A stretch of DNA of 64,000 nucleotides from Collinsella aerofaciens (GTDB taxonomy: Bacteria > Actinomycetota > Coriobacteriia > Coriobacteriales > Coriobacteriaceae): assembly GCF_005844325.1 (NCBI RefSeq), contig NZ_SPFY01000003.1, positions 1 to 64,000 on the forward strand, in the 5' to 3' direction. The notes under the pieces are model-generated. The model was not told the DNA's origin and did not search any database. It was given only the letters and a program-made list of their open reading frames with translations. Below, piece after piece: positions 22,749 to 31,058 of this stretch. A program made the position numbers and the translations under genes. The first letter of the stretch is position 1. Each line of letters opens with the position of its first letter.

Positions 22749-24710
22749 CTAGTTGGTCGTACCGGAATCGTCACCCGTGCCCGAGCCAGAGCCCGAACCC
22801 GAGCCAGAAAGTGCGACCGTTAGCGTGATCGTGCTGTCGGTGGACTGCTTGCCGGTGGGGGAGACGCCCGTAACGGTGGCATCCTCGTTACCGCTCACGG
22901 GATTGCCGTTCTGGTCACAGAAGCCAATGTTATAGAAACCGGCGTTGTTGAGCGCGGTAACAGCGGCGGAAATGCTCTTACCGTACAGGTTGCCCGGGAC
23001 AGTGGCCTTGCCGGACTTCTTGGCAATGACGACGGTAATCGTGGCGCCGGGCTTCTGCTTGCCGCTGGGGTTCCAGCTGATCACGGTGCCCTCGGTAACC
23101 GAGTCGTTCTCCTGGTAGCTAACGTCGACGCCAAAGCCTGCCATATCGAGGGCGTTGCGCGCCTGGGCCTCGGTCATGTCGGTCAGATCGGGGACGGACG
23201 TGGTATCCGGGCCGCTCGAGACCTTGTACGAGATGGTCGTGCCCTTCTCGACTTCCTTGCCGGCATCAGTGCCCTGCTCAAAGACCTGGCCTTCGTCGGC
23301 CTCGTTGGCCTCCTCGGTTGCGTTGCCCTTCAGGCCCACGCTTGCCAGCGCGGCCTCGGCCTGGTCCTTGGTCAGGCCGACGAGCTGCGGAACCTCAACT
23401 TTCTCGGAGGGCTTGGGGCCCTTGGAGATCACCAGGTTCACCTTGGAGCCCTTGGGCTTCTTAGTGTTGCCGTTGGGGGTCTGCTCGGCAACCTTGCCCT
23501 CGTCGACATCGTCGTTATAGCTCTGGTCGACAGTTCCGACCTCAAGGCCGGCCTCCTTGATCAGCTCGATAGCGGTCTGCTGGTCCTTGTTAAGCACATC
23601 GGGCACCGTAACCTGCTCGCCCCCAAAGAGCCCGGTGGCGAAGGCCACCACAACGCCAACCACGGCGATTGCGGCGACTACGGCGGCGATAATCTTGTTC
23701 TTGTTGGACTTGGGCTGATCGACCTCGTAGGAACCGGTGGAACCCGAGACGGCGCTGCGGGGGTTGGTCTGTCCGCTTACGCCCGATACGGGGCGAACCA
23801 TAGCGCGCGTGGAGTCAGACAGCTCACGGGTCTTGGTAGCGCCCAGCTCACCGGGGGCGCCGATGATGCGCGTGGGCTCCGAGACGTTGACGGCACGGCC
23901 CGACAGGTAGCTGTTGAGCACCTGACGCAGCTCGTCGGCGGTCTGGAAGCGGTTTGCCGGGTCCTTCTCCATGCACTTGAGGATGATGCGCTCAAGGTCG
24001 GCGTCGACACCGGAGTTGATCTGGCTCGGCGGAATAGGCAACTCGTTGACCTGCTTGAGTGCGACCGAGATGGCGTCGTCGCCGTCAAAGGGTACGCGGC
24101 CGGTGGCGCACTCGTACATGACGACACCCAGCGAGTAGATATCCGAGGTGGGGCCGAGGTCCTGGCCGCGGGTCTGTTCGGGGCTTACATAGTGGGCGGT
24201 GCCCAGCACGTTGTTATCCTGCGTGAGGTGGCTGTTCTTGGCGCGTGCGATGCCAAAATCCATGACCTTGATATTGCCGTCGGGCAGCACCATGATGTTT
24301 TGCGGCTTAATGTCGCGGTGGATAATCTCGTGCTTGTGTGCGACCGAAAGCGCGGAGCTGATCTGCGAGCCGATCTGCGCGACCTTCTTGGGATCGAGGG
24401 CGCCGTGGCTCTTGATGCCGCTCTTAAGGTCGGTACCGCGCAGGTACTCCATGACGATGTAATAGGTGTCGCCATCCTTGCCCCAGTCGTAGACGCCCAC
24501 GATATAGGGGGAGGACAGGCCGGCCGCTGCCTGGGCCTCCTGCTTAAAGCGGGCGGCGAAGGTGGCGTCGCCGGCATACTGCGGCAGCATGATCTTGACG
24601 GCAACCGTGCGGTCGAGGACCTGATCCTGTGCACGGAAGACGGTCGCCATACCGCCCGTTCCCACCTTATCCTTGAGGAGGTATCTTCCCCCGAGGACCC
24701 TCTGTTCCAT
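22749..24710 (-). CDS. pknB: PASTA-domain Ser/Thr kinase (PknB/Stk1 type)
   Basis: The product has 653 residues. ATG 24710 follows AGGAG; an ATG five codons earlier lacks a site. Kinase domain 1-270: GTGGMATVFRAQD P-loop, VAVKIM lysine, HRDIKPQNIMV catalytic loop, DFGIARA and the SPEQ segment. A Ser/Thr-rich juxtamembrane part leads to one helix (IIAAVVAAIAVVGVVVAF, about 345-365). Four PASTA repeats follow outside the cell, each starting near VPDVL, VPQLV, VPDLT and VPGNL, and the protein ends in a Gly-Ser-rich tail. PASTA domains bind peptidoglycan fragments. The kinase controls cell-wall synthesis and division and is reversed by the PP2C phosphatase encoded upstream. Confidence 0.97.
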   Translation of the reverse strand: MEQRVLGGRYLLKDKVGTGGMATVFRAQDQVLDRTVAVKIMLPQYAGDATFAARFKQEAQAAAGLSSPYIVGVYDWGKDGDTYYIVMEYLRGTDLKSGIKSHGALDPKKVAQIGSQISSALSVAHKHEIIHRDIKPQNIMVLPDGNIKVMDFGIARAKNSHLTQDNNVLGTAHYVSPEQTRGQDLGPTSDIYSLGVVMYECATGRVPFDGDDAISVALKQVNELPIPPSQINSGVDADLERIILKCMEKDPANRFQTADELRQVLNSYLSGRAVNVSEPTRIIGAPGELGATKTRELSDSTRAMVRPVSGVSGQTNPRSAVSGSTGSYEVDQPKSNKNKIIAAVVAAIAVVGVVVAFATGLFGGEQVTVPDVLNKDQQTAIELIKEAGLEVGTVDQSYNDDVDEGKVAEQTPNGNTKKPKGSKVNLVISKGPKPSEKVEVPQLVGLTKDQAEAALASVGLKGNATEEANEADEGQVFEQGTDAGKEVEKGTTISYKVSSGPDTTSVPDLTDMTEAQARNALDMAGFGVDVSYQENDSVTEGTVISWNPSGKQKPGATITVVIAKKSGKATVPGNLYGKSISAAVTALNNAGFYNIGFCDQNGNPVSGNEDATVTGVSPTGKQSTDSTITLTVALSGSGSGSGSGTGDDSGTTN

Positions 24711-24842
24711 TCCTGCTCCTAACATAACTATTCGCTCAACGATGTGTGTAGTACCAAATGTATGGCCGCTGGGGCCGTGTGGCGCGTTGTCGCTAGCTCA
24801 TCGGCCGCGGCGCGTCCCAAGTATCCGCTTTGATCACGGGCA

Positions 24843-27713
24843 TCACGCTCCCTGTGCGGCGAGCGCCGCGGTCAGGACGATGCCGGCGATCTTGGCCGCC
24901 TCGACGTCGTGTTTGTCGTAATCCTCCAGGGCCACCGAGATGGCAACCGTGGGTGAATCGTAAGGTGCAAAGCCAACAAACATAGAGTTGACGTTGGTGC
25001 CGCCGGTCTCGGCCGAACCGGTCTTGCCGGCAACCTTGACGCCCGGAATCTGGGCATCGGTGCCGGTACCGGACTGGACGACGGCGAGCATGGCCTGCTT
25101 GACCTGGTCGGCCGTGGCAGAGCTGACAGCCTGGCCCAGCGAGCGGGACTGCGTGGTCTTAACCACGGTTCCGTCCGGGGCGAGTATCTGGGACACAAAG
25201 AACGGGTCCATGACCACGCCGCTGTTGGCGATAGCCGCAGCGATCACGCAATTCTGCATAACGGTGGTCTGCGGGCCAGGCGTGTGGTCCATGCCGACGG
25301 GCTGTCCGGCGCCTGCCCAAGCGGTCTCCCATTCGGTCATAAGCGACGGGTCGGCCATGATGGAAGCCGCGGTGGTCAGATCCTGGCCGAGCTTTTGACC
25401 GTAGCCAAAGGCGTTGGCAAACTGGACGAGCGAGCTGGCGCCGACCTCGTTTGCCACCTGGCCAAAGACGACGTTGGACGACACGGCGAAGGCCTGCTGC
25501 AGGCTGATGGTGCCGTAGCTCTCGTTGGCATCGTTGGTGACCGGCGCGTTGCCAATATCCATGGAGCCGGGCGCCTGGTACGTGCTGGTAAGGCTGGCGG
25601 TGCCGGTCTCGAGCGCCGCGGAGAGTGTGACGACCTTAAAGGTCGAGCCCGGGGTGTAGAGCGCGTCCATGGCGCGGTCGTACATGGAGCCGTCCTCGCC
25701 GCCGCCCGACTGGAGCAGCGCATCGATGTTGGTGTTGTCGTAGGTGGGCGAGCTCGCGCACGCAAGGACCGCACCGGTGCGCGGATCCATGACCACCACA
25801 GCGCCCTTAAAGCCCTTGAGCGCCTGCTCGGCAGCCGTCTGGATGCGCGAGTCGATGGTGAGCTTGGCGGTATTGCCCGGCTGGGTCTGCCCCGCGAGCG
25901 ACGCGATGGCGTTGTTCCAGCTGGAGTAATCCTTGGAGCCGGTGAGCGTATCGTTCATGACGCTCTCGATGCCGGCGGTGCCGTATTGCTGGCTCACGTA
26001 GCCCACCACGTGCGCGGCCATGTTGCCGTTGGGGTAGGAACGGGCGTAGGTGCCGTCCTCCTGCTGCAACGACTCGGCTAGCGTCACGCCGTCGGACGTG
26101 ATGATGGAGCCACGCTGGATGTACTTGGAGCGGGCGATGGTGTGGTTGTTGGTCGGCATGTCCTGATAGTCCTTCGCCTTGATGACCTGGACATAGGTGA
26201 GGTTGCCGATAAGGATGGCGAACAGCGCCGTGAAAGCAAACACGGCACGAGTCAGACGGTTGGCAAGTGCCACGCGGCCGAGCACGCCGGACTCTGGCGT
26301 GTCGAGCAGGCGACGACGCATGCGAGAGCCCGCGGAGTGGTTGCCGTGGCTGTAGGAAGGTGCGCTGGCAAAACGCGTACCGGTCGGGGCGACGGCGGAT
26401 GCGACCTGGTCATCGGTGATGGCGGCCATGGTGCCGGTGCCGGTGAGCTCGGCTTCGCGTCCGGTTGCCTCGTCGCCGGCGCGCAGCAGTAGCGCGACGA
26501 TGATAAAGCTCGCCAGCAGCGAGGAGCCGCCCTGGCTCATAAAGGGCAGGGTGACGCCAGTCAGCGGGATCAGGCGGGTTACGCCGCCAACGATTAAGAA
26601 TGCCTGGAAGCTGATGGCCGCCGTAAGGCCGGTCGCGCTAAAGGCGGCAAGGTCGGACTTGGCGCGGGCGGCCGTGGTGAGGCCACGCACGGCAAAAAGC
26701 ATAAACAGGATGAGCACGGCGCCGCCGCCCAAAAGGCCCATTTCCTCGCCGATGGCCGAGAAGATAAAGTCGGACTCGACGACGGGGATGTTGTTTGCCA
26801 TGCCGTTGCCGATGCCGACGCCAACCAGGCCACCGTCAGCCAGCGAGTAAAGTGACTGTACGATCTGGTAGCCCTGGCCCTGGGCGTCCTTAAACGGATC
26901 GACCCAGACCTGAAAGCGCACCTGCACGTGCGACAGGAACTTGTAGGCGCCCACGGCTCCAACGGCCAGCAGCGCAAGGCCGATGATGACGTACGAAAAA
27001 CGTCCCGTGGCAACATAGAGCATCAGCAAAAAGATGGTGTAGAACAGGACGGCCGAGCCCAGGTCGCGTTCGAAGACGACGATGAGCAGGCACACGCCCC
27101 ACACGGCAAACAGCGGCAGCAGCAGGCGGAAGCGCGGAATCTTGAGGCCCAGGATCTTGCGGTTGGAGATGGAGAGCAGCTCGCGGTTCTCGGCCAGATA
27201 GCCTGCCAGGAACAAGACGATGAAGACCTTGGCGAACTCGCCAGGCTGGATGGTGAAGCCCGCGATGCGAATCCACAGCTTGGAGCCCGAGATCGTGGTG
27301 CCGATAAAGATCGGCAGCATCAGCAGGATGATGCCGATAATGCCAAAGGTGTACTTGTAGCGCATGACCACGTCGAGGTTCTTAACCAGTGCGAGCGTTC
27401 CCACCATGAGCGCCACCGAGACAAACAAGATGATGAGCTGCGAGATGGCGAGGTCGGGGGCCAGGCGCGTCACGAATGTGATGCCGATGCCCGAGAGCAC
27501 AAAGACGATGGGCAGGATGGCGGGGTCGGCGCCGGGCGCCAGGATGCGCACGGCGATATGCGCCGCGGCGAAGGCGGCGAACAGGCCGATCGGCACGGCG
27601 AGCGTCTCAAAGGAAACCGTGGCACCCGCGGTGAGCACGTACATCGCATAGAGCAGGATGACGGGGAACGCCGAGGCGATGAGCAAGAGCAGTTCGGTGT
27701 TGCGGCGACTCAT
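24843..27713 (-). CDS. Natural fusion: RodA/FtsW (SEDS) glycosyltransferase with class B PBP
   Basis: The product has 956 residues; ATG 27713 follows AGGGAG. Residues 1 to about 430 have ten or so membrane helices and SEDS landmarks (RIAGFTIQPGEFAKV, VFERDLGSAVLF, WVDPFKDAQGQGYQI, GLTLPFMSQGGSS-like GVTLPFMSQGGSS). After a linker with MRRRLLD, another helix at about 500 begins a class B penicillin-binding protein: IQRGSIITSDG near its start, and transpeptidase site Ser690-x-x-Lys693, Ser745-Ser-Asn747 and Lys897-Thr-Gly899. Most actinobacteria encode RodA and PbpA as adjacent genes; here they form one frame with no stop. The protein polymerises and cross-links peptidoglycan. It lies between pstP and pknB as in the canonical cluster. 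Confidence 0.93.
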   Translation of the reverse strand: MSRRNTELLLLIASAFPVILLYAMYVLTAGATVSFETLAVPIGLFAAFAAAHIAVRILAPGADPAILPIVFVLSGIGITFVTRLAPDLAISQLIILFVSVALMVGTLALVKNLDVVMRYKYTFGIIGIILLMLPIFIGTTISGSKLWIRIAGFTIQPGEFAKVFIVLFLAGYLAENRELLSISNRKILGLKIPRFRLLLPLFAVWGVCLLIVVFERDLGSAVLFYTIFLLMLYVATGRFSYVIIGLALLAVGAVGAYKFLSHVQVRFQVWVDPFKDAQGQGYQIVQSLYSLADGGLVGVGIGNGMANNIPVVESDFIFSAIGEEMGLLGGGAVLILFMLFAVRGLTTAARAKSDLAAFSATGLTAAISFQAFLIVGGVTRLIPLTGVTLPFMSQGGSSLLASFIIVALLLRAGDEATGREAELTGTGTMAAITDDQVASAVAPTGTRFASAPSYSHGNHSAGSRMRRRLLDTPESGVLGRVALANRLTRAVFAFTALFAILIGNLTYVQVIKAKDYQDMPTNNHTIARSKYIQRGSIITSDGVTLAESLQQEDGTYARSYPNGNMAAHVVGYVSQQYGTAGIESVMNDTLTGSKDYSSWNNAIASLAGQTQPGNTAKLTIDSRIQTAAEQALKGFKGAVVVMDPRTGAVLACASSPTYDNTNIDALLQSGGGEDGSMYDRAMDALYTPGSTFKVVTLSAALETGTASLTSTYQAPGSMDIGNAPVTNDANESYGTISLQQAFAVSSNVVFGQVANEVGASSLVQFANAFGYGQKLGQDLTTAASIMADPSLMTEWETAWAGAGQPVGMDHTPGPQTTVMQNCVIAAAIANSGVVMDPFFVSQILAPDGTVVKTTQSRSLGQAVSSATADQVKQAMLAVVQSGTGTDAQIPGVKVAGKTGSAETGGTNVNSMFVGFAPYDSPTVAISVALEDYDKHDVEAAKIAGIVLTAALAAQGA

Positions 27714-27729
27714 AAGCGGCACTCCCTTT

Positions 27730-29628
27730 CTAATTCTTATCGGAGGCTTCGGCCTCGGCTGACTGTTCGGCGGTTTTCTCGGAATCTGACTCGGATGTGG
27801 ATTCCTGATCGGTGTTGTCGCGAATCGTTTGCGCGTCAATCACCTGACGGGTCTGCTCCTCGTCAATCTGATGGCGGTACTTGGAAATGGTGTCCTGCGC
27901 ATCGTCGACGCTCGTTTGTGGAATGCCTGCCTTCAGGCGGTTTTGCGTGTCTTCGGGCAGGTCGGACAGCTTGATGCTGGTTTCGCTCTCGAGCCAGTGG
28001 AGCTCGACCCCGAGCGTCTTGCCGGGTAGGCCGCGCCAGACGGCGACATTGCCGTGGTAGGTTCCCAAGTAATAGGAGCCGGTGACGCCCGTGTATGCCC
28101 AGATGCCTGCTACCAGCACAAAGACAAGGGCCAAGATGGAGGCGATGGTGACATTGCGGCGTCGGACGCGTTTTGCCTCGCGCATGACGCCGTCGTCGAC
28201 CAGATCGACGACCACCACGGTCACGTTGTCGTGGCCGCCGGCGGCGAGCGCCGCGTCCACCAAGTTGTCGACACAGATCTGTGCGCTCGAAGACTGCGTG
28301 GCGATGTTCTCGATATCGCTATCGGGAATCATGCTCGAAAGACCGTCGGAGCACAGAATCAGGCGGTCGCCTTCCTCGATGTGCAGGGTAAAGTGGTCGG
28401 CATACATGGCGGGATCCGAGCCCAGCGCGCGGGTGATGACCGAGCGGTTGGGGTGGACGCGGGCCTCGTCGGCCGTAATCTCGCCGGCATCCACGAGCTC
28501 CTCCACGTAGGAGTGGTCGCGGGTCACGCGGATGAGCGTACCCTCGTGGAGCAGGTAGGCGCGCGAGTCGCCCACGTGGGCGATGGCGAGCGTGTCGTTT
28601 TCGATGTAGGCACAGGTGGCCGTGCACCCCATGCCGGGTTTGCCCAGGCCGTTGAGGGCGGCCTCGATCACGGCGGCGTTGGCGGCCTCAACGGCTGCGG
28701 CCAGGCGCGCGGCGTCGGCGGACTGCGGCGCCGTCTTGGCGATGGTCTCGACGGCGATGGAGGATGCCACCTCGCCGGCGGCGTGTCCTCCCATGCCGTC
28801 GCACACGCAAAAGAGCGGCGACTGCACCAGATAGGAGTCCTCATTGTGCGGGCGTACGCATCCGACGTCGGAGCGGGCGCCCCACATAAGCTGCGTGGTG
28901 GTGCCGGCGTCGTAGGTCGAGTCGGTCTCGATGCGCTCGTCGGTCAGCGGCTCAAAGCTCATGGTCGAGCCGGGATCTTTGAGCTTTGCCTCCACGGCCG
29001 CGACATCGATCTCGGCGGTGTCGCCGGGGGAGACGGTGTCAGCATCGTTGCCCGACTCGACGTCGGAGACGTCCGGAAGGTTGAGATCTTCGGTTACGCG
29101 GTCGGCGGGATTGCCGTCCTGCTGCGGCTCGACAGCCGTCGGCTCGGGCGTCGCAAAGTGCGACGGCGCGGGCGTGCTCTGGGGTTGAGCGGAGGGCTCG
29201 GGAGCTGTGGCGGGCGCGGCAACGGGCTGCTCGACTTCGGCAGGCGTTGCGGATGCGGGTGCCGCCTCGCTTGCCGGGGCGACGGGGAATACCGGCGCGG
29301 CAGGCTCGGGGGCTGCAAACACGGCAGCGCTCTCGTTAATCGCCTCGGCGACGGGCTCGGCAAAGTGAGCCGGTGCGGGCGTTGCCTCCGGTTCCGCGGA
29401 CTGCTCGGCAGCGTGCGCGCCGATGGGGGCATCGAGCTGCTCGGTGTCGGCGTCCTCGTCATCGACGAGTGCCGGATATTCTTGAGTTACATGCGAAAGA
29501 GGCAGGGAGAACACGGTGTCCTCGGGCTCCACGGTCGCAGGGCGCGCCGGAGCGGCATGAGCCGGCGCAGCTGCGGGGGCAGTCGGCGTCTCGGGCATGG
29601 TTGCGGACTTGTTCTCCTCGTCGATCAT
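27730..29628 (-). CDS. pstP: PP2C-type Ser/Thr phosphatase with long N-terminal tail and membrane helix
   Basis: The product has 632 residues; its ATG overlaps the stop of the FHA gene upstream. Residues 1-220 are Ala-, Pro- and Glu-rich and look disordered, unusual for this family. PP2C domain about 235-480: GCVRPHNEDSYLV, CDGMGGHAAGE and GHDNVTVVVVD carry the metal-binding Asp residues. A single helix (IASILALVFVLVAGIWAY) and a 100-residue outer part follow, ending in an acidic tail. PstP removes phosphate from PknA/PknB substrates. The long tail may itself be a target or docking arm (inference). Confidence 0.95.
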   Translation of the reverse strand: MIDEENKSATMPETPTAPAAAPAHAAPARPATVEPEDTVFSLPLSHVTQEYPALVDDEDADTEQLDAPIGAHAAEQSAEPEATPAPAHFAEPVAEAINESAAVFAAPEPAAPVFPVAPASEAAPASATPAEVEQPVAAPATAPEPSAQPQSTPAPSHFATPEPTAVEPQQDGNPADRVTEDLNLPDVSDVESGNDADTVSPGDTAEIDVAAVEAKLKDPGSTMSFEPLTDERIETDSTYDAGTTTQLMWGARSDVGCVRPHNEDSYLVQSPLFCVCDGMGGHAAGEVASSIAVETIAKTAPQSADAARLAAAVEAANAAVIEAALNGLGKPGMGCTATCAYIENDTLAIAHVGDSRAYLLHEGTLIRVTRDHSYVEELVDAGEITADEARVHPNRSVITRALGSDPAMYADHFTLHIEEGDRLILCSDGLSSMIPDSDIENIATQSSSAQICVDNLVDAALAAGGHDNVTVVVVDLVDDGVMREAKRVRRRNVTIASILALVFVLVAGIWAYTGVTGSYYLGTYHGNVAVWRGLPGKTLGVELHWLESETSIKLSDLPEDTQNRLKAGIPQTSVDDAQDTISKYRHQIDEEQTRQVIDAQTIRDNTDQESTSESDSEKTAEQSAEAEASDKN

Positions 29629-30041
29629 CGACGGTTCACCTTCATGACCACGTCGCCAATCTGGACCTCATCACCCTCGCGCAGCGTTGCGGGCTCCACC
29701 AGCTGACGCCCGTTAACGAGCGTGCCGTTCAGCGAGTTGAGGTCTTCGATGATGAGTGCCGGGCCCTGCAGCGAAAAGCGTGCGTGCGAGGCCGAGACAA
29801 ACGGTTCGTTGATGCAGATGTCCGAGGACGGCGAGCGGCCCACGATGACGGGGCCGAGCATGTCTACATGGATGCCACGGATGCCGCGCGGACCCTTGTC
29901 CACATCGATCGTCCAGATAGCGGAGTCGCGGCGCTGGCCGCGTACGAGTCCCACGCCGGTTTTCATGACGGCGAACAGGAAGATGTAGAGCAGGGCGACC
30001 AGGACGATGCGGCCTGCAAAAAGGACGATATCGATGTTCAT
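29625..30041 (-). CDS. fhaB: FhaB-type membrane-anchored FHA protein
   Basis: The product has 138 residues. A hydrophobic N-terminal helix (IVLVALLYIFLFAVM) anchors it to the membrane. The FHA domain spans about 55-135, with GRSPSSD, the SASHAR phosphothreonine-binding turn and LNSLNGTLVNG. It reads phosphothreonine marks made by the kinases and is known in this cluster as a partner of cell-division and wall proteins. It overlaps pstP by four bases and follows fhaA by six. Confidence 0.95.
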   Translation of the reverse strand: MNIDIVLFAGRIVLVALLYIFLFAVMKTGVGLVRGQRRDSAIWTIDVDKGPRGIRGIHVDMLGPVIVGRSPSSDICINEPFVSASHARFSLQGPALIIEDLNSLNGTLVNGRQLVEPATLREGDEVQIGDVVMKVNRR

Positions 30042-30047
30042 AAGCGA

Positions 30048-31058
30048 CTATCCCCTAAATTCAAAGGTGCTCAGGCCAAACGTCAGCAGGTCGCCGTTGC
30101 GCAGCGGGCAGCGCGTGATGCGGCGGTTGTTGACGAGCGTGCCGTTGGTGGAATTGAGGTCCTCGATCGACCAGTCCGAACCGGTAAAGGTGAGTTGGGC
30201 GTGACGACGCGACACGTTGGGGTCGCGCAGGGCGATGTCCGAAACCGAACGCTCGCGACCGATGGTCACCTGCGCGGAAGTGATGCTGTGGCTCTCGCCG
30301 CTCACGACGTCGACGAGCTGGGCGAGCGGGCGCTGCGGGGCGCGGGTGCTCGCCATGTTGGAGGCAATACCGGCCGCGGCGCCAAGGCCCACGGCGGCGC
30401 CGGTCGCGGCGGCTCCGCCCATGCCGGCGAGGGCGTCACGAGAGACGGTCTGCGGCACGGGGATGGGCGCGGCGGCGGGGTCGGGGACGCTGGGCGCAAA
30501 GGGATCGGCCACGGCGAGCGGGTCGGGAGCGGCGGCACGGGGCGACGGCTGCTGGGGCATGGCGGCGGGGTGCTGTTGCTGCGGAGCGGCGAATTGCTGC
30601 TTGCCGGCGCGGGGAGCGCTGGCGGCGCGGCTTGCGGCCGAGTTGTTCTGGCCCAGGCCATTCTGGTAAGCGCGTTCTTCCTCGTACAAACGACCGAGCG
30701 TGGGGGCGTCGACGTTCTCGGCAAAGACCGAGAACTTACCGGCACGCAGCTGCGGGTCGATCATAAAGCGAACGAGGGGTTCGCCGACAAACACATAGCG
30801 GCGCTTTTCGGCCTGTGCCTTCACAAACTCGCGGACTTCGCGCGAAAGCTCGGGGTAGAACGGGGCGAGCATGGGATCGTCGTCGGCGGCGATCAGGATG
30901 GTATAGAGTGCCGGCGCGGTGTTGACGCCGTTGATCACCAGAGTCTGATCCTCCATGTCGCGAGCGGCCTGCTTGGCAAGCTTCTTAAAGGAGAACGGGG
31001 CACGGGTGGCACCGAAGATGCCGGCCACGTGGTCCTCGAAGATGTTCAGGAAGTTCAC
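30048..31058 (-). CDS. fhaA: FhaA-type protein (DUF3662 plus FHA)
   Basis: The product has 336 residues and starts at a GTG that overlaps the stop of the kinase gene (GTGA). Residues 1-120 match DUF3662, the FhaA N-terminal domain (FLNIFEDHVAGIFG, FKKLAKQAARDME). Residues 125-245 form a Gln-, Pro- and Ala-rich linker. The C-terminal FHA domain has GRERSVSD, RDPNVSRRHAQL and LNSTNGTLVNNRR. In mycobacteria FhaA works with PknB and the lipid II flippase; a similar link is expected here. Confidence 0.95.
   Translation of the reverse strand: MNFLNIFEDHVAGIFGATRAPFSFKKLAKQAARDMEDQTLVINGVNTAPALYTILIAADDDPMLAPFYPELSREVREFVKAQAEKRRYVFVGEPLVRFMIDPQLRAGKFSVFAENVDAPTLGRLYEEERAYQNGLGQNNSAASRAASAPRAGKQQFAAPQQQHPAAMPQQPSPRAAAPDPLAVADPFAPSVPDPAAAPIPVPQTVSRDALAGMGGAAATGAAVGLGAAAGIASNMASTRAPQRPLAQLVDVVSGESHSITSAQVTIGRERSVSDIALRDPNVSRRHAQLTFTGSDWSIEDLNSTNGTLVNNRRITRCPLRNGDLLTFGLSTFEFRG

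Noticed and set aside
22148-22774. Overlapping 85-135-residue frames in the 134-bp repeats
   Set aside because: The frames arise from tandem copies of a tRNA fragment and stay open by GC richness; no ribosome site is seen.
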